The notes under the pieces are model-generated. The model had not been told where the DNA came from and ran no database searches. It worked only from the letters and a program-made list of their open reading frames with translations. This document shows, piece after piece, positions 22,771 through 31,951 of a stretch of DNA of 34,676 nucleotides (its first letter is position 1; the number at the start of each line of letters is the position of its first letter). The DNA comes from Tychonema bourrellyi FEM_GT703 (GTDB lineage: Bacteria > Cyanobacteriota > Cyanobacteriia > Cyanobacteriales > Microcoleaceae). The DNA is taken from the NCBI RefSeq assembly GCF_002412335.2, contig NZ_NXIB02000019.1, forward strand, positions 1 to 34,676, in the 5' to 3' direction. The position numbers were made by a program, and so were the translations under genes.

Positions 22771-24035
22771 CACCATTGCTAAAGCGAGAATTGGGTATAT
22801 TCGGGGCTACTTTGATGGGCCTCGGTTCAATCCTTGGGACTGGGGTATTTGTGAGTATCGGGATTGCGGCGGAAATTGCTGGGCCGGGAGTGATTTTTGC
22901 TGTGATTATTGCTGGTTTAGTGGCTGTTTGCAATGGCCTCAGCAGTGCTCAATTAGCAGCGAATCATCCTGTTAGCGGCGGTACTTATGAATACGGTAAC
23001 AAGTATCTGAATCCTTGGCTGGGTTTTACGGCGGGCTGGATGTTTCTGTTAGCGAAAACGGCTTCGGCGGCTACTGCTGCTTTGGGTTTTGCAGGGTATT
23101 TTTTGAATGCAGTTGGTGTAGCCGATCGCACTTATCTCATCCTAACAGCCTTAGTCGCCCTCGCCACCCTGACTCTGGTTGTATTGACCGGCATTAGGCG
23201 ATCGAGTATCGCCAATACTGTCATAGTCTCAGTTACACTGCTATCTCTGGTTGTGTTTATTTTTGCTGGTTTACCAGAAGTAAGCTGGACATTAGCCACT
23301 GTACAGAATGATAGCTCGATCGCGTCCATCCTCCACGCCACCGCCCTTATATTTGTCGCCTATGGCGGTTACGCCCGCATCGCCACCATGAGCGAAGAAG
23401 TGCGGGAACCGAGGCAAACCATTCCCAAAGCCATAATTTTCACTTTGGTGCTGACAATGCTGCTTTATATGGCGGTAGCAATAGTATTTGTTGGCGTAGG
23501 GGGTGTTGATAAATTGTCCCTGCAAACAGCCATCACTGCTGCACCTTTGGAAATCGTCGCCCGCAGTTTCCGAATTCCGGGAGTTTCTCAACTGCTAGCC
23601 GTCGGTGCAATTACCGCCATGCTGGGAGTGCTGCTGAACTTAATTTTAGGGCTGTCGCGGGTGTTGCTGGCGATGGGGCGCCGCCTGGATATGCCAAGAG
23701 TCTTGGCGCGGCTAGACTCTTCTGGGACAACGCCTTATGTGGCTGTGGTCGCTGTGGAAGTTGCGATCGCACTTTTAATCCTCGTCGGCGATGTCAAAAC
23801 CACTTGGTCATTCAGCGCTTTTACAATTCTGATCTACTACACTATTACCAACCTCGCCGCCCTGCAACTTTCCCCCACCGAAAGGCTATACCCGCAATGG
23901 CTAGCTGTGGTCGGTTTAGGGAGTTGTCTGTTTCTGGCTTTCTGGGTCCAGAGGCAAATTTGGCTGATTGGGTTAACCTTAATTATGGCTGGTTTGATTT
24001 GGCGGGCGATCGTCCGACTACTGACGAAACACTAA
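22764..24035 (+). CDS. APC superfamily amino acid/polyamine permease
   Basis: A 423-residue inner-membrane secondary transporter. The start ELGIFGATLMGLGSILGTGVF is the classic first helix of APC transporters with the unwound G.G.GTG substrate-binding motif. About 12 hydrophobic segments follow, including SAQLAANHPVSGGTYEYG and VREPRQTIPKAI. Substrate is not readable from sequence. The start codon lies inside the third 79-bp repeat; there is no Shine-Dalgarno, and TATAAT directly before the ATG is a -10-like sequence, so expression may depend on the repeat. The NYN-LOTUS gene follows 39 bp later on the same strand. Confidence 0.85.
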   Translation: MSSPLLKRELGIFGATLMGLGSILGTGVFVSIGIAAEIAGPGVIFAVIIAGLVAVCNGLSSAQLAANHPVSGGTYEYGNKYLNPWLGFTAGWMFLLAKTASAATAALGFAGYFLNAVGVADRTYLILTALVALATLTLVVLTGIRRSSIANTVIVSVTLLSLVVFIFAGLPEVSWTLATVQNDSSIASILHATALIFVAYGGYARIATMSEEVREPRQTIPKAIIFTLVLTMLLYMAVAIVFVGVGGVDKLSLQTAITAAPLEIVARSFRIPGVSQLLAVGAITAMLGVLLNLILGLSRVLLAMGRRLDMPRVLARLDSSGTTPYVAVVAVEVAIALLILVGDVKTTWSFSAFTILIYYTITNLAALQLSPTERLYPQWLAVVGLGSCLFLAFWVQRQIWLIGLTLIMAGLIWRAIVRLLTKH

Positions 24036-24074
24036 CATTATGATAGATTAAGATACCATCCACGGTGGAGAGCC

Positions 24075-25484
24075 ATGCCCGCTCACAACCCTTTGCTGGC
24101 GACTCAAGAATCTGCCGCATTCAGCGCCATCAGTCGCTATCTCGCTCAAACTCTAGTTTCCATTCAGTCCAAGCATCCCGAATGGATAGCTGAAAAATAC
24201 AGGAAAACCCAGTGGGCAAAACCTGATTTTCAGTCCATTTTGATTGTCAAATTTACCAAAAGTTTTCGACTAGCAACAGATGCAGATTCAATCCTCCTAA
24301 CGGCCAAAAAATATCTCCAAATTTTGCTGATTCCCGAATTCGTTAATTCGCCTCAATTCAGCAAAATAATCGCCAAAATTCAGCAACTTGCCGAATCCCA
24401 AATACCACGAGTTAAATCAAATAACTCAGTCCCTTCAAAACCCTCAACTCCAAGCCCAAGTTCAATACCCTCCGGCGATGTTGGCATTGCCATTCTGCTG
24501 CTAGATGTCGAAAACTTGCAACTCAATATCGAAACCGAAAAGTTTCTAGAGGGAATTTGTCACTATCCAATTCAAATTAAAGTTGCCTTTGCAAATTGGC
24601 GTAGCATGGGTAAAAAAGATGCTGAATTTCACCAACGCGGCTATCAACTCATTCATGTTCCCCCCGGAAAAGATAGCGCCGATTTAAAAATGGCCACCGT
24701 TGGAGCGTCGATTTTCGTAAATTATCCCACAGCCAAGGAGATTTTGGTCTGTTCGTCCGATCGCGCCCTAACCCATCTCAGCAATACACTACAAGCTCAC
24801 GGATTAACCGTATTTCAAGTCCGCAAACAACTAGATAAAATCATAGTTTTAAACAGTAAAACCGGACAAGTTGAAACCCACTCTCTCGTATCTTTACCAG
24901 AAATTGAACCCATAGAAAAAATAGTTTTCCAGCTAAAAGAATTAATTAAAATAGAACAAGAACGCACATCTGCTCAGTGGGTAAAACTTTCACGAATTTC
25001 GGCTTTATTTAAAGAAAATTACGGTTTAACTCTCAATCAAGTTGTGGCATCTAATCTACTAGGCACTAAAAGCAGGGATATTTTTATCAAATATCCGACG
25101 GAATTTGTGGTTCATCACCCCTCAGATACTTCTCAAGCTTATGTAACTCTTTTTGAAGTTAAACTGCCACCAAAATCACCAATACTGAGCAAAGAGAGTT
25201 CCCACAAAAATATTGAGGAACCGACGCGCCTGGAAAGTATTAATTCTCTCGAAGACTTAGAAACAGCTATTGTCAAAATAGTTAGTGACTTAACAGGCAA
25301 CTCACCCGCAAATTCTGTATTCCTTTCAAATGTAGGTAGCGAATTTCATAGACAATACGGCAAACAAATTACCCAAATCATTAAGGAGTTCAATCTGAGT
25401 AGAAAATTTCCTAAGTTTTTGCAATCCTGCACTTCTCTTGAGATCAAAAAAGCCGAAAAAGGCTGGCAAGTTTCTATAAAATAG
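24075..25484 (+). CDS. NYN-domain RNase-like protein with two OST-HTH/LOTUS domains
   Basis: A 469-residue cytoplasmic protein predicted to bind and cut RNA. Residues 1-115 are a helical N-terminal domain I do not recognise, followed by a Ser/Pro linker (115-133). The NYN (PIN-like) domain spans about 135-270, with acidic residues D144 (LLLDVEN), D200/D203 (GKDSADLK) and D229 (CSSDRAL) in the expected places for metal-dependent catalysis. Two OST-HTH/LOTUS domains follow (about 285-362 and 394-468). A GGAG Shine-Dalgarno lies 5 bases before the ATG. It is 39 bp after the permease gene and may be co-transcribed. The RNA target is unknown. Confidence 0.85.
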   Translation: MPAHNPLLATQESAAFSAISRYLAQTLVSIQSKHPEWIAEKYRKTQWAKPDFQSILIVKFTKSFRLATDADSILLTAKKYLQILLIPEFVNSPQFSKIIAKIQQLAESQIPRVKSNNSVPSKPSTPSPSSIPSGDVGIAILLLDVENLQLNIETEKFLEGICHYPIQIKVAFANWRSMGKKDAEFHQRGYQLIHVPPGKDSADLKMATVGASIFVNYPTAKEILVCSSDRALTHLSNTLQAHGLTVFQVRKQLDKIIVLNSKTGQVETHSLVSLPEIEPIEKIVFQLKELIKIEQERTSAQWVKLSRISALFKENYGLTLNQVVASNLLGTKSRDIFIKYPTEFVVHHPSDTSQAYVTLFEVKLPPKSPILSKESSHKNIEEPTRLESINSLEDLETAIVKIVSDLTGNSPANSVFLSNVGSEFHRQYGKQITQIIKEFNLSRKFPKFLQSCTSLEIKKAEKGWQVSIK

Positions 25485-26037
25485 TTATTGGTTATTTGAC
25501 ATCTCCCATAATTATTGTGGAACAGGCAGGATGCCTGTTCAAAACCTGCTTTTTAGGAGATGTCTATTGGTTATTGGTTATACCAATTTTTTATGAAGCT
25601 GCATAGAATTCGATCCCCCCTAACCCCCCTTAAGAAGGGGGGGACAAGAGTCCAATCAAAGTCCCCCTTCTTAAGGGGGATTTAGGGGGATCGGAATATG
25701 TGCAACGACCCATTAAATTGGTATTAGTAGAAAGTGCGATCGCACCAAACAAAATAGTCCCGAACCCACATATAGGCCAACACGGTTCAGTTAAGCATGA
25801 TTGTAGGTTTGGCCCGTGGAACGAAACCAAACCTGGACGAGGCTTTGTTGGGTTTCACTTCGTTCTACCCAACCTACATAGAATGGTAAAAAAAAACCGG
25901 CTTCTGGCCCCCATGCCTAACTCCTACCAAATTAAAATCTGGCAATACGCTAAAAATCTTTAAAATTTGTTAAGATTAACACGACCTCAGCGCCGGCATC
26001 CGATCCGCCGCTAAACCCCTTCCCCAGCCCCACAACA
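25485..26037. other. 553-bp gene-free spacer packed with repeats
   Basis: It holds GACATCTCC (25499) and its inverted copy GGAGATGTC (25556) bracketing a copy of the AACAGGCAGGATGCC palindrome (about 25514-25540). Next are TATTGGTTATTGG heptamers, the GATCCCCC inverted repeat (25611-25693) and an AACGAAACC/GGTTTCACTTCGTT element (25803-25878). No gene is supported. Confidence 0.7.
25611..25693. repeat. Second copy of the GATCCCCC / CCTTAAGAAGG inverted repeat
   Basis: Arms CGATCCCCCC and GGGGGATCG flank two CCTTAAGAAGG-type palindromes, as in the copy at 187-269 (each 83 bp). The two copies differ in the loop and in single G/C positions. Confidence 0.75.
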
Positions 26038-27738
26038 ATGCTGCGACTCGAACACATCAGTAAAATTTATCCCACAGGCGTCGTACTCAAAGATGTCACC
26101 TGGGAAGTCAAACCAGGCGATCGCATCGGCTTAGTAGGCGTCAACGGTGCCGGCAAATCCACCCAACTCAAAATCATCGCCGGCGAAATCGAACCCACCG
26201 CAGGCGAAGTCATTCGCCCCGCCAGCCTCCACATCGCCTACCTCTCCCAAGAATTTGAAGTAGATCCCACCCGCACCGTCAAAGAAGAATTTTGGCGCGC
26301 CTTCAGCGAAGCCAACGAAGTGCACGAATCGCTGATGCAAGTCCATCGAGACTTGGAAAACTCCACCCCAGAAAATCTCGACGAACTGATCCACAAAATG
26401 GATCGCTTACAAAGACAATTTGAAGGCTTAAACGGCTACGGTTTAGAAGCCCAAATCGAGAAAATTTTACCAGAAATTGGATTTGAAGCAGAAGATAGCG
26501 ATCGGCTAGTCAGCGCCTTCAGTGGCGGCTGGCAAATGCGGATGAGTTTAGGCAAAATTCTGCTCCAAAAACCCGATATCCTGCTACTAGACGAACCTAC
26601 CAACCACCTCGACTTAGAAACCATCGAATGGCTGGAAGTATACCTCAGAGGGTTAACAACCCCAATGGTAATCGTATCTCATGACCGAGAATTTCTCGAT
26701 CGGCTCTGCACCCAAATCGTCGAAACCGAACGCGGAGTTTCCAGCACCTACCTCGGCAACTATTCCTCATATTTACTGCAAAAAGCCGAAGCCAGAGAAG
26801 CCCAACTCAACGCCTACGAAAACCAGCAAAAAGAACTCGACAAACAGCAAGCATTCGTTGAAAAATTCCGCGCCAGCGCCACTCGCAGTACCCAAGCGAA
26901 AAGTCGCGAGAAACAACTAGATAAAATCGAACGCATCGAAGCCCCCACGGGCGGCTTAAAAACTTTACATTTCCGCTTTCCCCCCGCACCCCGCAGCGGC
27001 CGCGAAGTAGTAATCATTGAAGACTTGGTACACAGCTACGGCGACAAAATCCTATTTTTGGGTGCCGACTTATTAGTTGAAAGAGGCGATCGCATCGCCT
27101 TTCTCGGCCCCAACGGCGCAGGTAAATCCACCCTGTTAAAAATGATTATGGGTTCAGAAACCCCGACAGAAGGCACTGTTAAATTCGGAGGTCATAACGT
27201 CATCCCCGGTTACTTTGAACAAAATCAAGCCGAAGCCTTAGATTTGAATAAAAGCGTGATGGCAACGATTCACGACGAAGTTCCAGACTGGAAAAATGAA
27301 GAAGTTCGGACTATCTTGGGGCGTTTTCTGTTCACCGGCGAAACAGTATACAAAAACGTTGGCGCTTTGAGTGGCGGAGAAAAAGCGCGTCTAGCTTTGG
27401 CAAAGATGCTATTGACTCCCGTGAATTTGCTGATTTTGGACGAACCGACAAATCACCTCGACATTCCGGCGAAAGAGATGATGGAAGAAGCCATCAAGAA
27501 TTATGACGGGACTGTAATGATCGTTTCGCACGATCGCTATTTCATCTCCCAAGTCGCCAACAAAATAGTGGAAATTCGGGATGGAGAGTTTCGCCCTTAT
27601 CTCGGAGATTACCACTACTATCTAGATAAAATTGCTGAAGAAAAAGAACTCGCAAAAATAGCAAAACTTGAAGCTGAAAAGGCTGCTAAAAAAGCCGAAA
27701 AAGAAGCCAAGAAAAAAGCAACTGCTAAGCAGAAATAA
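26038..27738 (+). CDS. ABC-F family ATP-binding protein
   Basis: A 566-residue soluble protein with two ABC ATPase domains and no membrane segments, as in ABC-F proteins that act on the ribosome (EttA/Uup/YheS type). Domain 1: Walker A GVNGAGKST (34-42), signature SGGWQMRM (~161), Walker B LLLDEPTNHLDL (~182). The charged linker (about 240-310, YENQQKELDKQQAFVEKFR) is the P-site tRNA interaction motif region. Domain 2: GPNGAGKST (~357), LSGGEKARLALAK (~443), LILDEPTNHLDI (~465). The C-terminus is a Lys/Glu/Ala coiled-coil-like tail. It has no evident Shine-Dalgarno and stands alone. Confidence 0.92.
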   Translation: MLRLEHISKIYPTGVVLKDVTWEVKPGDRIGLVGVNGAGKSTQLKIIAGEIEPTAGEVIRPASLHIAYLSQEFEVDPTRTVKEEFWRAFSEANEVHESLMQVHRDLENSTPENLDELIHKMDRLQRQFEGLNGYGLEAQIEKILPEIGFEAEDSDRLVSAFSGGWQMRMSLGKILLQKPDILLLDEPTNHLDLETIEWLEVYLRGLTTPMVIVSHDREFLDRLCTQIVETERGVSSTYLGNYSSYLLQKAEAREAQLNAYENQQKELDKQQAFVEKFRASATRSTQAKSREKQLDKIERIEAPTGGLKTLHFRFPPAPRSGREVVIIEDLVHSYGDKILFLGADLLVERGDRIAFLGPNGAGKSTLLKMIMGSETPTEGTVKFGGHNVIPGYFEQNQAEALDLNKSVMATIHDEVPDWKNEEVRTILGRFLFTGETVYKNVGALSGGEKARLALAKMLLTPVNLLILDEPTNHLDIPAKEMMEEAIKNYDGTVMIVSHDRYFISQVANKIVEIRDGEFRPYLGDYHYYLDKIAEEKELAKIAKLEAEKAAKKAEKEAKKKATAKQK

Positions 27739-27745
27739 ATTCACA

Positions 27746-27795
27746 ACCGCCGCAGATAAACCTCACATCCCAGTTTATCTGCCTTCATCGGCGGT
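27746..27795. repeat. Nested inverted repeat between convergent genes
   Basis: ACCGCCG...CGGCGGT encloses GCAGATAAAC...GTTTATCTGC, giving a two-stage hairpin between the ends of the ABC-F and fructosamine-kinase genes. A-rich sequence follows on the plus strand rather than T, so it is not a classical plus-strand terminator. It may act as a transcription boundary. Confidence 0.6.
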
Positions 27796-27805
27796 GAAAA
27801 AAAAT

Positions 27806-28822
27806 CTAATTCAAGATGCGATTAATCATTTGATTTGCTTGGGACTGGTAACTTCCACCAAACAAATTAAAATGATTCAAAATGTGATATAGATTATAAA
27901 GAATTTTGCGTTGTTCATAGCCTGAATTCAAAGGGAAAACGTGATTATATCCCCGGTAAAAGGCAGCCGAAAAGCCCCCAAATAACTCGGTCATCGCCAG
28001 ATCTACTTCTCGATCGCCAAAATACATCGCTGGGTCAAAAATCACGGGTTCTCCCGCAGATGTCACCCCCGCATTCCCGCCCCACAAATCCCCGTGAACC
28101 AGCGATGGTTGCGGTTCGTAACCTGCTAACAACTCAGGAATTACCTCTAATAAACGTTCCCCTTGGGGAAAATGACCGCCCCGACTCTTAGCCAATTTTA
28201 ACTGATAACCAATCCGATGTTCTCCCCAAAATTCTGCCCAATTTGCAGTCCAGTTATTAATTTGTACAGTTGAGCCGATCGTATTATTAACATCCCAACC
28301 AAAACATCCCCTCAACAAGCCAGAATTAGCCTCTTCTCCCCCCCTAAACAAGCCTGAATCAGCCTTTTCTCCCCCCCTAAACAAGCCTGAATCAACCTCT
28401 TCTCCCCCCCTAAACAAGCCTGAATCAACCTCTTCTCCCCCCCTTGACAAGGGGGGGCTGGGGGGGGTGTATTTGTGCATTGCCGCCAGTTTACGCCCCA
28501 TTTCCTCCCAAGCTGAATCATCCCCGCGCCCTCCCAAATCCAGCCATTCCAGCACAATATAAGCTGAATTCCCCTCGGTTCCCCAACAAATCGGTTGCGG
28601 TACTCGAATCGTCTGCGTTTCGCGCATTTGCTGCAAACCCAGGGCTTCAGCTTCAAACATCGCGACTTGGGAAGCTTGATTGATTTTGGCAAAGTATGTA
28701 CGGGAAATGCTGCTGATAGCATAGCCTTGATTGATGCAGCCACCGCTAACAGAACGGCGATTGTCGATCGCAAATTTGTCTCCCGTTACTTCGGAGATCT
28801 GCGCGCTAATTTTATCCCACAT
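27806..28822 (-). CDS. Fructosamine kinase family protein with an in-frame repeat insertion
   Basis: A 338-residue kinase of the fructosamine/ketosamine-3-kinase family (phosphotransferase fold), which repairs glycated amines by phosphorylation. Key motifs are intact: SGGCINQGY (26-34), FAKIN with the ATP-site Lys (K46), LEWLDLG, catalytic HGDLWGGN (243-250) and metal-binding FDPAMYFGDREVDLAM (262-277). Usual length is ~290; the excess is residues ~119-172, which read PPSPPLSRGG then four 11-residue repeats like GGEEVDSGLFR. That segment is encoded by a G/C-rich repeat of the intergenic type and sits in a loop before FGWD. Function is probably retained because the frame and catalytic residues are kept. 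Confidence 0.9.
   Translation of the reverse strand: MWDKISAQISEVTGDKFAIDNRRSVSGGCINQGYAISSISRTYFAKINQASQVAMFEAEALGLQQMRETQTIRVPQPICWGTEGNSAYIVLEWLDLGGRGDDSAWEEMGRKLAAMHKYTPPSPPLSRGGEEVDSGLFRGGEEVDSGLFRGGEKADSGLFRGGEEANSGLLRGCFGWDVNNTIGSTVQINNWTANWAEFWGEHRIGYQLKLAKSRGGHFPQGERLLEVIPELLAGYEPQPSLVHGDLWGGNAGVTSAGEPVIFDPAMYFGDREVDLAMTELFGGFSAAFYRGYNHVFPLNSGYEQRKILYNLYHILNHFNLFGGSYQSQANQMINRILN
28310..28470. repeat. 33-bp tandem repeats plus CCCCCTTGACAAGGGGGGG palindrome inside a gene
   Basis: Three to four copies of a 33-bp unit (CTTCTCCCCCCCTAAACAAG then CCTGAATCAAC) stand in tandem next to the palindrome CCCCCTTGACAAGGGGG. Unit length is a multiple of three, so the kinase reading frame survives. 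Confidence 0.85.
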
Positions 28823-28984
28823 GGCATTAAATTGTTTTTTACTATTGAAAATAGCCGAAAGATAGATTTACAAATTATACCTCGGATAGAGATAACATAA
28901 AGTCAGGGAATTAGCATTTTAAAATTGCTTGTTCATTTTATCACTTTAACCATTATAATTGATTTGTCACAAGGAGCGTGTATT

Positions 28985-29854
28985 TTGAAAAATCAAAATT
29001 TCCAGAACATATCATCAGCAATCGCTGGTATTTTATTGGTAGTCGCGCTGCTCCTCGGCTTCAACTCTTTTGTCGTCATCAATCCAGGTGAAGCAGGGGT
29101 GGTCAGCGTTTTAGGGAAAGCCACAGATGGAGCATTGTTAGAGGGATTTCATTTCATACCTCCGCTGATATCCAAGGTAGATGTGTACGATGTAACCGTG
29201 CAAAAATTTGAAGTTCCCGCCCAGAGTGCTACCAAAGACCTTCAGGATTTAAATGCTAGTTTTGCGATCAATTTTCGCCTCGATCCGGCCAGAGTAGTTG
29301 ATATCAGAAGGACTCAAGGAACCTTGGATAATATAGTTGCCAAAATTATTGCTCCTCAGACGCAAGAAGCCTTTAAAACAGCCGCTGCATTGAGAACTGC
29401 TGAACAATCTATTACTCAAAGAAGTGAACTGAAACGAGACTTTGATACTGCACTGAAGGAAAGGCTATCAAAGTATGATGTAATCGTGCTTGATACCAGC
29501 GTTGTCAACATTCGATTTTCCCCAGATTTTGCGAAAGCAGTTGAGGAAAAACAGGTAGCAGAACAGCGGGCGCAAAGAGCCGTTTATGTCGCTCAGGAAG
29601 CCGAACAAGAAGCTCAAACTGATATTAACCGCGCTCAAGGTAGGGCGGAAGCTCAAAGGCTTTTGGCTGAAACTTTAAAGGCTCAGGGCGGTGATTTAGT
29701 GCTGCAAAAGGAGGCTATCGAAGCTTGGAGAAGTGGTGGTGCTCAGATGCCAAAGGTGTTGGTTATGGGCAGTGGTTCTAGTCGGGTTCCTTTCATTTTT
29801 AATATGAGTGACTTTCAGGAAGATGGCGATCGCAAAAAAGTTACCAGCAATTGA
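28985..29854 (+). CDS. Prohibitin-like SPFH/band 7 protein
   Basis: A 289-residue membrane-anchored SPFH protein. An N-terminal hydrophobic helix (about 11-32) is followed by VVINPGEAGVVSVLGKA, the start of the band 7 domain, and by DLNASFAINFRLDP and a helical Ala/Glu/Arg-rich segment (QVAEQRAQRAVYVAQEAEQE) typical of prohibitins, which assemble into rings. I choose the TTG at 28985 because AAGGAG lies exactly 8 bases before it; the in-frame ATG at 28925 has no such site and would add a non-family extension. It stands alone; a cyclophilin gene follows 126 bp later. Confidence 0.88.
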   Translation: MKNQNFQNISSAIAGILLVVALLLGFNSFVVINPGEAGVVSVLGKATDGALLEGFHFIPPLISKVDVYDVTVQKFEVPAQSATKDLQDLNASFAINFRLDPARVVDIRRTQGTLDNIVAKIIAPQTQEAFKTAAALRTAEQSITQRSELKRDFDTALKERLSKYDVIVLDTSVVNIRFSPDFAKAVEEKQVAEQRAQRAVYVAQEAEQEAQTDINRAQGRAEAQRLLAETLKAQGGDLVLQKEAIEAWRSGGAQMPKVLVMGSGSSRVPFIFNMSDFQEDGDRKKVTSN

Positions 29855-29980
29855 GAGTTACGATAGTATGCTAAACTTCTTTTAGCCCAAATCTAGCGAT
29901 CGGGTAATCTGTCACTACAAAAGCGAAGTCCGCAATTGACACACAGACACCACACTCACTTTAGAAAGCAAGGAAAAATT

Positions 29981-30400
29981 ATGACCCGCGCGATTATGGA
30001 AACGGACAAAGGCACAATCAATTTAGAATTGTTTGATGCAGATGCGCCTAACACAGTCAAAAATTTTGTTGACTTGGCAGAAAAGGGTTTTTATGACGGA
30101 TTGGCATTTCACCGAGTCATCAATAACTTTATGGTTCAAGGTGGCTGTCCACAAGGAACCGGAACAGGCGGCCCTGGTTACAAAATCAACTGCGAAATCA
30201 ACTCCAACAAACATTTAGCAGGGACTTTATCGATGGCCCACGCAGGCAAAGATACTGGTGGTAGCCAATTCTTTATTTGCCATTCTCCCCAGTCTCATTT
30301 AGATGGAGTTCACACGACTTTTGGCAAAACTGAGGATATGTCTGTAGTCAATGCTATCCGCAAAGGTGACAAGATTCTTTCGTTGAAAATCGAGCATTAA
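29981..30400 (+). CDS. Cyclophilin-type peptidyl-prolyl isomerase
   Basis: A 139-residue single-domain cyclophilin that isomerises Xaa-Pro bonds; without a signal peptide it is predicted to be cytoplasmic. Active-site motifs are [13 protein letters not shown] (with catalytic Arg), GSQFFICH and LDGVHTTFG (Leu/His-type position for the usual LD..HTVFG). The compact length matches PpiB-like bacterial enzymes. The start at ATG 29981 is set by AAGGA seven bases upstream; an earlier in-frame codon at 29936 lies in the leader. A clear terminator follows. Confidence 0.93.
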   Translation: MTRAIMETDKGTINLELFDADAPNTVKNFVDLAEKGFYDGLAFHRVINNFMVQGGCPQGTGTGGPGYKINCEINSNKHLAGTLSMAHAGKDTGGSQFFICHSPQSHLDGVHTTFGKTEDMSVVNAIRKGDKILSLKIEH

Positions 30401-30419
30401 TCCTCAGTAATGAGTTGCG

Positions 30420-30457
30420 TTTGTAGTAAGGGCGAAGAGTCCTTATTACAAATTTTT
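30420..30457 (+). terminator. Rho-independent terminator of the cyclophilin gene
   Basis: TTTGTAGTAAGG pairs with CCTTATTACAAA (12 bp with one G-U) around a 9-base loop, followed by TTTTT. It is 20 bp past the stop codon. Confidence 0.8.
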
Positions 30458-30494
30458 ACTAGATGCGTTATTGTCAGATATTTACTAGAAATAC

Positions 30495-31619
30495 TCAATA
30501 CAATTCATACTTGAGCAAAGTACACGGAATCGACCCATTGTAAACTGGAATTCGCTTTGAAGTTCTAAGTCCAACCTGTTTCCCCAACTCCTTATTTCCA
30601 GTCAAAATAAACGCATTCCAACCTTTAAAACGCTGCTTGAAAATATCTCCTAACATTTTATAAAGTTCTCCCAATTCCGTCGCATCCCCCAGCCTTTCTC
30701 CGTAGGGTGGATTGCAAATCAGAACGCCGCTATCTGATGGTGGTTCCAACTCGGATAATTCGGTTCGAGCAAACTGGATTTTACCTGCAAGACCTGCTTG
30801 TTGTGCATTGGTGCGGGCTTGGGTTAACATATCAGAATCGCGATCGCATCCTACAACCACTTGCTTAAGTTCCGGTAACTCACTATTTTCCGCTTCAGCC
30901 CACAATTTATCCCATAAAGGTTCGTCAAAATCCCGCCAAGTCATAAATCCGAACTTTTCTCGAAACAATCCCGGTGCAATATTTAAGGCTTTTAAACTCG
31001 CTTCCAAAGGCAAAGTTCCCGAACCGCACATCGGGTCTAAAAAAGGCAAATCAGGCGTCCATTCTGCCATGTCTAACAAAGCAGCGGCTAGGGTTTCTTT
31101 GAGGGGGGCCATCCCCATCGCCGGTCGATATCCCCGTCGGTGCAAACTGCCGCCAGAACTGTCTAAACTTAAGATACCTCGATCGCGATGAATGTGAATA
31201 TTAATCAGCAAATCGGGATTCTCGACATCCACACTCGAACGCTTGTTGAATTGATGGCGCTGTTGGTCGGCGATCGCATTTTTGACTTGCAAAGCTGTAT
31301 AATGAGTATGGTTTAACTTTTCATTGCCGCCTGTACAGTTGACTGCTAAAGTATTGTCAGGATTTAGGTATTCGTCCCAAGGGATTCTCTGGACTGCGCC
31401 GTAGAGCATATCTGAGTTGTAGCACGGAAATTCGGCGATCGGCATGAGCACTCGAAAAATTGTTCTCGACCACAGATTGACGCGGTACAATAAAGTGCGA
31501 TCGCCAGAAAAGTACACCCCAGTAAAATCTGGCCGCACATCCTGGGCTCCCAATCGTTCTAATTCTTGGGCGGCAATAGTTTCTAATCCGCGCGCAACTG
31601 TAGCAAAGTATTGATTCAT
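30495..31619 (-). CDS. THUMP-domain class I RNA methyltransferase
   Basis: A 374-residue SAM-dependent methyltransferase of the RlmL N-terminal/YpsC type, likely modifying a guanine in 23S rRNA. The start MNQYFATVARGLETIAAQEL is typical; the longer in-frame extension upstream reads repeat DNA. The THUMP domain (about 40-155) precedes MGMAPLKETLAAALL and the SAM motif FLDPMCGSGTLPLEAS. The catalytic NPPYGERLG motif is present, indicating N-methylation of a base. It converges with the cyclophilin gene. Which rRNA position it modifies cannot be told from sequence. Confidence 0.9.
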   Translation of the reverse strand: MNQYFATVARGLETIAAQELERLGAQDVRPDFTGVYFSGDRTLLYRVNLWSRTIFRVLMPIAEFPCYNSDMLYGAVQRIPWDEYLNPDNTLAVNCTGGNEKLNHTHYTALQVKNAIADQQRHQFNKRSSVDVENPDLLINIHIHRDRGILSLDSSGGSLHRRGYRPAMGMAPLKETLAAALLDMAEWTPDLPFLDPMCGSGTLPLEASLKALNIAPGLFREKFGFMTWRDFDEPLWDKLWAEAENSELPELKQVVVGCDRDSDMLTQARTNAQQAGLAGKIQFARTELSELEPPSDSGVLICNPPYGERLGDATELGELYKMLGDIFKQRFKGWNAFILTGNKELGKQVGLRTSKRIPVYNGSIPCTLLKYELY

Positions 31620-31951
31620 TAGGGAATGGGGAATTGGGCATCGCTGCACTGGGCATTGGGCATTGTTATTTGTTACTACTGGCAACAGATAACAGATAGT
31701 ATATCTAGTTGAGGCATTTTTCGATTAAATTAATATTTAATTTATAAAAATGCAAGGAGTGGAGGCGGGTTTACAAGATAATTAGTTTCAGATCGAGATA
31801 TTTGGTAAAACCCGCCCCTTGTGTGATGCGTCGCTGCCAGATTTTCGATTTAATTTGCAGATTGTTGATGGCGACGCACCCTACGGTATCTACAGTTTGT
31901 GGGAAATGTGCGAGTTACAAACTGTCAGTAATATTCGCGGTTCGTTAAATC
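31620..31951. other. 332-bp spacer with repeat hairpins
   Basis: It starts with GGGAATGGGGAATTGGGCAT-type heptamers upstream of the methyltransferase start. An inverted repeat GGCGGGTTTAC...GTAAAACCCGCC (31764-31816) follows, then GATGCGTCGCTGCC...GGCGACGCACCC (31826-31883). The first is related to the element at 16584-16639. No gene is supported; the plus-strand frame at 31819 reads repeat DNA. Confidence 0.6.
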
